The notes beneath the pieces are model-generated. The model did no database searches. It was given only the letters and a program-made list of their open reading frames with translations, and had not been told where the DNA came from. DNA of 64,000 nt from Acidisoma sp965199065 (GTDB taxonomy: Bacteria > Pseudomonadota > Alphaproteobacteria > Acetobacterales > Acetobacteraceae): the NCBI RefSeq assembly GCF_965199065.1, contig NZ_CBDAQN010000001.1, positions 1,550,001 through 1,614,000 on the forward strand. Direction: 5' to 3'. Shown one piece after another: positions 58,217-64,000 of the stretch. The stretch's first letter is position 1, and each line of letters opens with the position of its first letter. A program made the position numbers and the translations under genes.

Positions 58217-59139
58217 CACTCGAACCCAAGCAGATCGAAGATGTCGCGATCGCGCAGCGGCTTGGCGTCCTGATTAGGGGCGCCTGCCCAGAGGCTCGCG
58301 GCGAGGCGCGTGTATTCGGCCTGCACGGCGAGAACCTCGGGCGTCTCCTCCATCTCGAAGAGCGTCGCCTTCTTGAGGCGGCTGCGACGGATGGCGTCGA
58401 GATCGGGGAAATGTGCGAGCGTCGTGAGGCCAGCGGCGGCGTTGTACTTGTCGACCTGATCGGTGCCCGCGCTGCGGTTGACGATCACGCCGCCGAGCCG
58501 CACGTCGTAGTTGCGCGCCTTGGCCGCGATCGCCGCGACGATGCGGTTCATCGCGAAGATGCTGTCGAAATCATTGGCGGCGACGATAAGCGCCTGATCG
58601 GCATGCTGCAGCGGGGCCGCGAAACCGCCGCAGACCACATCGCCCAGCACGTCGAAGATGACGACATCGGTATCCTCGAGGAGGTGATGGTCGCGCAACA
58701 GCTTCACCGTCTGCCCGACCACGTAGCCGCCGCAGCCGGTGCCAGCCGGCGGGCCACCCGCCTCGACGCACATGACGCCGCCGGTGCCCTGGACGAGAAA
58801 ATCTTCGGGCCGCAGTTCCTCGGGGTGGAAGTCGACACCTTCCAGCACATCGATCACCGTCGGGATCAACCGCTTGGTCAGCGTGAATGTGCTGTCGTGC
58901 TTGGGGTCGCAACCGATCTGCAGAACCCGGTGCCCGAGCCGCGCGAAGGCCAGAGACAGATTGGACGAGGTCGTGCTCTTGCCGATGCCGCCCTTGCCGT
59001 AGACGGCGAAGACCTTGGCCGCGCCGGTCTTGCGCGGCGCGTCCATGCGGACCTGCACGCTGCCTTCGCCGTCCTCCACGCAGGAGGTGGAGCAGCCGGC
59101 CGCCTTGCGGAGAAGGTCGGGCTTGGTGACGATCGTCAT
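58216..59139 (-). CDS. bchL: dark-operative protochlorophyllide reductase iron protein
   Basis: 307 residues, NifH-like: Walker A VYGKGGIGKSTTSSNLSLAF, GCDPKHDSTFTLTKRLIPTV, the [4Fe-4S] Cys residues in CVEAGGPPAGTGCGGYVVG and DVLGDVVCGGFAAPLQ. It passes ATP-driven electrons to BchNB for light-independent chlorophyllide formation. Start overlaps bchH by 4 bases (ATGA). Confidence 0.97.
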   Translation of the reverse strand: MTIVTKPDLLRKAAGCSTSCVEDGEGSVQVRMDAPRKTGAAKVFAVYGKGGIGKSTTSSNLSLAFARLGHRVLQIGCDPKHDSTFTLTKRLIPTVIDVLEGVDFHPEELRPEDFLVQGTGGVMCVEAGGPPAGTGCGGYVVGQTVKLLRDHHLLEDTDVVIFDVLGDVVCGGFAAPLQHADQALIVAANDFDSIFAMNRIVAAIAAKARNYDVRLGGVIVNRSAGTDQVDKYNAAAGLTTLAHFPDLDAIRRSRLKKATLFEMEETPEVLAVQAEYTRLAASLWAGAPNQDAKPLRDRDIFDLLGFE

Positions 59140-62100
59140 GCGGCTACTCCCACGGACATGCCTTCGAGCCGGTCCTCGATAGCCTCGCCCGCCTGGCGGA
59201 GCTTTTCGAGGATCGACGGATCAGGGTTCCAGTATTTGCGATCGTTCGCCTCGAGCAGGCGATTGGCGATCCGGGCTGAGGCGACCGGGTTGAGCGCGCA
59301 GAGCCGCTCGCGCATGCCGGGCTCGAGAACGAAGGTTTCACTGAGCTTTTCGTAGACCCAGGGCGCCACCTGTCCGGTCGTCGCCGACCAGCCGAGCGTG
59401 TTCGTCACCTGCGCCTCGATCTGGCGGACGCCCTCGTAGCCATGAGAGAGCAGCGCCTCGTACCATTTCGGGTTGAGCGCCCGCGTGCGGGTCTCGAGCG
59501 AGACCTGCTCCGACAGGCTGCGAACCAACCCGTCGCCGCGCGTCTGGTCGCCGATATAGACGGAAGCCGCCTTGCCGCCACGCTCCCGCCGAACCGCGCG
59601 GGCGATCCCGCCCAGCGTGTCGAAGTAGGTGTCGACGGTGGTGACGCCGAGCTCGACCGATTCGAGGTTCTGATAGGCGACATCGACGCCTTTGAGGACA
59701 TGCGCGAGCACCCGGTCCTGCCGCTCGGCGCGGCCGGCCATCCCGTAGGCAAAGCCCTTGCGGCGGACGAAGGCCTCGGCGAGTTCGTCCTCGTCGTTCC
59801 AGGCGCCGCTGTCGATCAGCTGGTTGACGTTGGACCCGTAGGCGTCCTCGGCATTGCCGAAGACCCGCAGCGCCGCCGTCTCCAGATCGCCGCCGTGCTC
59901 GGCCATAAAGGCGAGCGCGTGGGCACGGATATGGTTGAGCTCCACCGGCTCATCGGCGCTCGCGGCGAGCAGCGCGGCCTCGGCCAGCAGCTTGACCTGC
60001 AGGGGCAGAAGATCACGGAAGATCCCGGAGAGCGTCAGCACGACATCGACGCGGGGGCGGCCAAGCCGCTCCAGCGGAACGAGCTGCGCGCCGGTCAGGC
60101 GGCCGTAGCTGTCGTGCCGGGGTTCGGCGCCGAACAGCCAGAGCGCCTGGGCGATCGGGCCGCCCTCGGTCTTCAGGTTGTCGGTGCCCCAAAGCACCAT
60201 CGCCACCGTCTCGGGCAGCCCATTGCCGTCCGCCGCATGGCGGGCGAGCAGCCGGTCAGCCTGCCGGGCGCCATCCTGCACGGCGGCGGCGCTCGGAATG
60301 CGGAAGGGGTCGAGCCCATGCAGGTTACGGCCCGTCGGCAGCACCTCCGGCGTGCGGAGCAGGTCGCCGCCGGGCGCCGGACGGATATAGCCGCCGTCGA
60401 GGGCGTGCAGGATCGCGGTGAGTTCGGTGTCCTGCGAAAGGGCGAGGTCCATCGCGTTCCGCAGCGCGAGATCGGTAATACCAGCGGACTCGATGATGTC
60501 GGCCCGAGCCTCGGCGGAAGGCGCCCGGCCCACGACATGCAGGCCGTGCGGGATGAGGGTCAGTTCCAGCTCCAACAGCGCGGTGCGGAGCTGCGCGATG
60601 GCGGCTACGGCATCGGTCCAGGCGGGCTCGGCCGGCGCGAGATCGACCAGATAGGCCTGCGCCTGGATGAGCTGTTCGAGGTCCCAGCGCTGCGTCGGGT
60701 CGACATCGGGCTCCAGCCCACGCCAGCGGTCGATCGAGGTCTTGAGGTCGAGCAGGCCACGGTAGAGGCCGGCCTTGCCGACGGGCGGCGTCAGGTAGCT
60801 GATGAGCGCGGCACCGGCGCGGCGCTTGGCGAGCGCACCCTCGGACGGATTGTTGCAGGCATAGAGGTAGAAGTTCGGCAGGTTGCCGATCAACCGGTCG
60901 GGCCAGCAGGCCTCGGAAAGACCGGCGTGCTTGCCGGGCATGAATTCCAGGGCGCCGTGAGTGCCGAAGTGGAGCACCGCGTGGGCCGCGAAATCCTCGC
61001 GCAGCCAGCGGTAGAAGGCCGAGAAGGCGTGGGTGGGCGCGAAGCCATGCTCGAAGAGCAGGCGCATCGGGTCGCCCTCATAGCCGAAGGCGGGCTGGAT
61101 GCCGACGAAGACGTTGCCGAAACGCTCGCCCAGCACCTGGATGCTGCTGCCGTCGCTGTTCTGGCGGCCGGGAGCCGGACCCCAGGTCTTCTCGATCTCC
61201 GCGAGCCAAGTCTCGCGCCGCACATGGTCGGCAGCCGGAATTCGCACGGCGACGTTGGCATCGGTGCCGAAGCGGGCCGCGTTGCCCTTGAGGATGCGGT
61301 CACGCAGCGCGTCGACCGTTGCCGGCACCTCGACCTGATAACCGCCGTCGGCCAGCGCCTGCAGCGTGTTGTGCAGAGACTCGAAGACCGAGAGATACGC
61401 AGCGGTGCCGGTGCTGCCGGCATTGGGCGGGAAGTTGAACAGCACAACCGCGACGCGGCGCTCGGCCCGCTCGGACCGGCGCAGGCTCACCAGCCGGGCG
61501 ACACGGCCAGCGAGCATCCCTGCCCGCTCCTCATGCACGACCATCAGCCGGCGATGGCTGTCGCCGGAGGAGGACCGGCCGCCGAAGGTCATCGGCCAGA
61601 TGCCGCCATCGAGCTCCGGGATCGCCACCATCATGGCGGCCTCGACCGGCATTAGCCCGCGCGCATCCGTCTGCCATTGCTCCAGCGTCTGGAACTCGAC
61701 CGGATGGGCGGTGATGTAGGGCACGTCGAAGCGCGCCAGGATCTCGTCGGCTGACTTCGCATCGTTGTAGGCTGGGCCACCGACGAGCGAGAAACCCGTG
61801 AGCGAGACGATGGCGTCGACGATGGAGACGCCGTTCGCCATGAAATACTGCTCCATGGCCGGGCGGCCATCGAGGCCGGCGGCGAAGGCCGGGATGACGC
61901 GCAGGCCCTGGGCCTCCAGCGCCGTGATGACACCGGCATAATGAGCGGCATTTCCTGCGAGCACGTAGGAGCGCAGCAGCAGAACGCCTACGGTGCCGCG
62001 AAGGCCGCCCCGACGTGGCAGCTTCGAAAGGTCGGTGGTCACGCCACCCTCGACGGCGGGATGATAAAGCCCGACATCCGGATACTGCACCGGCGCGGCG

Positions 62101-62723
62101 GCGCGGACAGTGCCGGCGATGGTTTGGCGGGCGCCAGTGGCGTAACGGTCCACCAGCAACCGCACCATGTTGACGAGGTTGGTCTCGGAACCGCCGAGCC
62201 AATACTGCATCGCGAGGAAATAGATGCGCGCGTCCTGCGCCGTGCCCGGAATGAACTTCAGCAGCGTCGGCAGGCGGCGCAGCATCTTCATCTGTGCTTG
62301 ACCGCTGGCGGGCCGGCCCTCCTTCGAGCTGCCGCGCAGGCGCTTCAGCAGAGCGAGGCCGCCACCGGCTTTGGCATCCATGGTGAACTTGCCGAGCCGC
62401 GTGAGGCGCACCACCTCGCCCGCCGACATCACGCCGAGCATCGCGTCGCAATGATCGCGCCGCGCCTTCAGCGCCGGCAACACCGCGCGGATGTGGTCCT
62501 CGAGGAACAGCATCGCGGCAACGACGATGTCGCCCCGCTCGATGTCGGCAAGGCACGCGTCGAGCAGCGCCGGGTCCTGGCCCCACTCGTCGGCCGTATG
62601 AACACGCAACTCAAGGCCGGGGATGTCGCGCCGCAGGATCTCTTCCGCCGCCTCCGCCGCATGGGCGAGGTAGCTGTCCATCGTCACGATGACGATGCGG
62701 AAAGGCGTGGAGTCAGCGCGCAT
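59136..62723 (-). CDS. bchH: magnesium chelatase subunit H
   Basis: 1195 residues, the usual BchH length. N-terminal FRIVIVTMDSYLAHAAEAAE, then CobN-like domains: MQYWLGGSETNLVNMVRLLV, VVLFNFPPNAGSTGTAAYLS, AVLHFGTHGALEFMPGKHAG and NNPSEGALAKRRAGAALISY. It binds protoporphyrin IX and is the catalytic chelatase subunit. ATG 62723 overlaps the bchB end by 11 bases; the frame stays open upstream as bchB shadow. Confidence 0.96.
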   Translation of the reverse strand: MRADSTPFRIVIVTMDSYLAHAAEAAEEILRRDIPGLELRVHTADEWGQDPALLDACLADIERGDIVVAAMLFLEDHIRAVLPALKARRDHCDAMLGVMSAGEVVRLTRLGKFTMDAKAGGGLALLKRLRGSSKEGRPASGQAQMKMLRRLPTLLKFIPGTAQDARIYFLAMQYWLGGSETNLVNMVRLLVDRYATGARQTIAGTVRAAAPVQYPDVGLYHPAVEGGVTTDLSKLPRRGGLRGTVGVLLLRSYVLAGNAAHYAGVITALEAQGLRVIPAFAAGLDGRPAMEQYFMANGVSIVDAIVSLTGFSLVGGPAYNDAKSADEILARFDVPYITAHPVEFQTLEQWQTDARGLMPVEAAMMVAIPELDGGIWPMTFGGRSSSGDSHRRLMVVHEERAGMLAGRVARLVSLRRSERAERRVAVVLFNFPPNAGSTGTAAYLSVFESLHNTLQALADGGYQVEVPATVDALRDRILKGNAARFGTDANVAVRIPAADHVRRETWLAEIEKTWGPAPGRQNSDGSSIQVLGERFGNVFVGIQPAFGYEGDPMRLLFEHGFAPTHAFSAFYRWLREDFAAHAVLHFGTHGALEFMPGKHAGLSEACWPDRLIGNLPNFYLYACNNPSEGALAKRRAGAALISYLTPPVGKAGLYRGLLDLKTSIDRWRGLEPDVDPTQRWDLEQLIQAQAYLVDLAPAEPAWTDAVAAIAQLRTALLELELTLIPHGLHVVGRAPSAEARADIIESAGITDLALRNAMDLALSQDTELTAILHALDGGYIRPAPGGDLLRTPEVLPTGRNLHGLDPFRIPSAAAVQDGARQADRLLARHAADGNGLPETVAMVLWGTDNLKTEGGPIAQALWLFGAEPRHDSYGRLTGAQLVPLERLGRPRVDVVLTLSGIFRDLLPLQVKLLAEAALLAASADEPVELNHIRAHALAFMAEHGGDLETAALRVFGNAEDAYGSNVNQLIDSGAWNDEDELAEAFVRRKGFAYGMAGRAERQDRVLAHVLKGVDVAYQNLESVELGVTTVDTYFDTLGGIARAVRRERGGKAASVYIGDQTRGDGLVRSLSEQVSLETRTRALNPKWYEALLSHGYEGVRQIEAQVTNTLGWSATTGQVAPWVYEKLSETFVLEPGMRERLCALNPVASARIANRLLEANDRKYWNPDPSILEKLRQAGEAIEDRLEGMSVGVAA

Positions 62724-64000
62724 AATGCGCCCTCGCATCGTAGAGTGTCTGGAGAGAGATGCTGGCCACGCCGCGTTCGCGGGCGAAGACTTCGGTGTTG
62801 CGGCGAGCCTTGCCGCGAACGAAGATCGGGATCTTCTTGAGGGCCTGATCGGCCTCGGGAAGCCATGTTGTCGCGTCAAGAACGGCCACCTCGGCGACCG
62901 CTTCCCCCGCCGGGACGGACGTGACGCCGAGATGAGAGGGCGCCGCGCCCTCGCCAAATTCGCTGTCCTCGCGGAACATCGCCAGCAGATGTTCCTCCAG
63001 CCCCATCATGAGCGGATGGACCCAGGTGTCGAAGAGCACGTTGGCGCCCTCGAACCCCATCTGCGGCGAGTAGCGCGCCGGGAAGTCCTGCACATGCACC
63101 GGCGATGAGATGACAGCGCAAGGAATGCCGAGCCGCTTGCAGATGTGCCGCTCCATCTGCGTGCCGAGCACCAGCTCCGGCTCGGTCGCCGCGATCTGCG
63201 CCTCGACATCGAGATAGTCGTCGCTGATGAGCGCCTCGACACCGTAGGACGCTGCGGCCTGACGCACGTCCCGCGCATATTCGCGGGAATACGTGCCGAG
63301 GCCGACGAGTGCAAAACCAAGTTCATCGACCGCCACGCGGGCGGCGGCAATGGCGTGGGTCGCGTCGCCGAAGATGAAGACCTTCTTGCCCGTGAGGTAG
63401 TTGGCGTCCACCGAACGCGAGTACCAGGGCAAATTGCTGTTGCGCTCGCAATCGGCGGCGGAAAGGCCCGCAAGTGCGGCGACCTCGGCGACGAAATCGC
63501 GCGTGGCGCCGACGCCGATCGGCACCGTCTTCACCCGCTTCTGTCCGAACTGCCGCTCCAGCCAGCCCGCCGCCGTGTCCGCGATCTCGGGATAGAGCAC
63601 GACGTTGAAATCCGCCTCGCCGAGCCGGGCGAGATCGGCGGGGCTGGCGCTCAACGGTGCCACCACATTGACGGCAACGCCCAGGCGTCCGAGCAGCGAC
63701 TCGATTTCGCGCACGTCGTCGCGGTGGCGGAAGCCGAGCGCGGTCGGTCCGAGCAGGTTGCAGCAGGGCTGGCGGCCCTCGCGGGGCAACGGCTGGCCCG
63801 CCGCGAAGCGCCGGACGAGCTGGTAGAACGTCTCGGAGGCGCCCCAGTTCTCCTTGCGCTGATACGAGGGCAAGTCGAGCGCGATCACCGGCACGTCCAG
63901 CCCGCGCGTGAGGCCCTCGGGATTGTCCTGGATCAACTCGCCGGTGCAGGAGGCGCCGACCAGCAGCACCTCAGGGCGGAACCGCTCGACGGCCTCGCGC
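62713..64000 (-). CDS. bchB: dark-operative protochlorophyllide reductase subunit B (N-terminus beyond the window)
   Basis: The last 428 residues of BchB, cut by the right edge. NifK-like: VLLVGASCTGELIQDNPEGL (cluster Cys), IALDLPSYQRKENWGASETF, NLLGPTALGFRHRDDVREIE, and GTQMERHICKRLGIPCAVIS; the C-terminal PCP-reductase-like tail LKKIPIFVRGKARRNTEVFA and RGVASISLQTLYDARAHYAR is complete. With BchN and BchL it reduces ring D of protochlorophyllide in the dark. Confidence 0.95.
   Translation of the reverse strand, partial: REAVERFRPEVLLVGASCTGELIQDNPEGLTRGLDVPVIALDLPSYQRKENWGASETFYQLVRRFAAGQPLPREGRQPCCNLLGPTALGFRHRDDVREIESLLGRLGVAVNVVAPLSASPADLARLGEADFNVVLYPEIADTAAGWLERQFGQKRVKTVPIGVGATRDFVAEVAALAGLSAADCERNSNLPWYSRSVDANYLTGKKVFIFGDATHAIAAARVAVDELGFALVGLGTYSREYARDVRQAAASYGVEALISDDYLDVEAQIAATEPELVLGTQMERHICKRLGIPCAVISSPVHVQDFPARYSPQMGFEGANVLFDTWVHPLMMGLEEHLLAMFREDSEFGEGAAPSHLGVTSVPAGEAVAEVAVLDATTWLPEADQALKKIPIFVRGKARRNTEVFARERGVASISLQTLYDARAHYAR

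Noticed and set aside
42614..64000. PpsR/CrtJ-type TGT-N12-ACA operators
   Set aside because: No convincing pair was found in the few short gaps of the cluster; sites inside coding regions were not counted because chance matches are frequent.

Overview
The window is chromosomal DNA of a bacteriochlorophyll-making alphaproteobacterium, most likely in the Hyphomicrobiales (Rhizobiales). The basis is the gene order bchB-H-L-M-lhaA-puhA-B-C-acsF-puhE-hemA, 5-aminolevulinate synthase of the alphaproteobacterial type, a rhizobial-style myo-inositol operon, high G+C with very tight gene packing, and ceramide-modifying genes. The order-level placement is inference. No tRNA, rRNA, CRISPR array or complete insertion sequence was seen.

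Left part (1-10 kb): the left end looks like the edge of a decaying surface-polysaccharide locus, with a family 2 glycosyltransferase, a FemAB/GNAT-like acyltransferase and at least two frameshifted remnants. It is followed by a LuxR-type regulator whose receiver domain lacks the phospho-acceptor Asp, a Gly/Ala-rich secreted protein, a class II aldolase-family protein and a broken gene. Then comes a likely sphingolipid module: a ceramide glucosyltransferase-like GT21, a CreA-family protein and a fatty acid hydroxylase-family membrane enzyme.

9.8-16.6 kb: a CUT1-type sugar ABC transporter, with its ATPase divergent from the binding protein and two permeases, and a LacI-type palindrome in the divergent gap. 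A threonine aldolase and a Gfo/Idh/MocA oxidoreductase follow, then a small PilZ-like protein.

17-30.2 kb: a complete myo-inositol system on the minus strand (iolR, iolC fused to an aldolase-like DUF2090 domain, iolD, iolE, iolB, iolA, then an inositol-type ABC transporter), with iolG divergent. The iolG promoter carries a GGAA-N6-TTCC IolR operator.

30.3-42.5 kb: a catabolic and transport island with a flavin reductase, a family III CoA-transferase, two isopenicillin-N-synthase-like 2-oxoglutarate/Fe(II) dioxygenases, a cytosine-deaminase-like amidohydrolase with a changed active-site residue, a BMP-type nucleoside ABC transporter (four genes), guanine deaminase and an SDR enzyme. It looks like uptake and oxidation of a modified nucleobase or nucleoside, substrate unknown.

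42.6-64 kb: part of a photosynthesis gene cluster, all on the minus strand and almost without gaps (most junctions are ATGA, GTGA or TGATG overlaps). The order in transcription is bchB (cut by the window edge), bchH, bchL, bchM, lhaA, puhA, puhB, puhC, a 92-residue orf, acsF, puhE fused to a COG0523/CobW metal GTPase, hemA, bchI, bchD, bchO, an 88-residue membrane orf, crtB, ccmC, ccmD, ccmE and a short LOV-domain photoreceptor. It joins tetrapyrrole, carotenoid, reaction-centre assembly and cytochrome c maturation functions in one possible transcription unit ending in a blue-light sensor. The PuhE-GTPase fusion, the nucleobase island and the LOV gene at the end of ccmCDE are the most interesting points.
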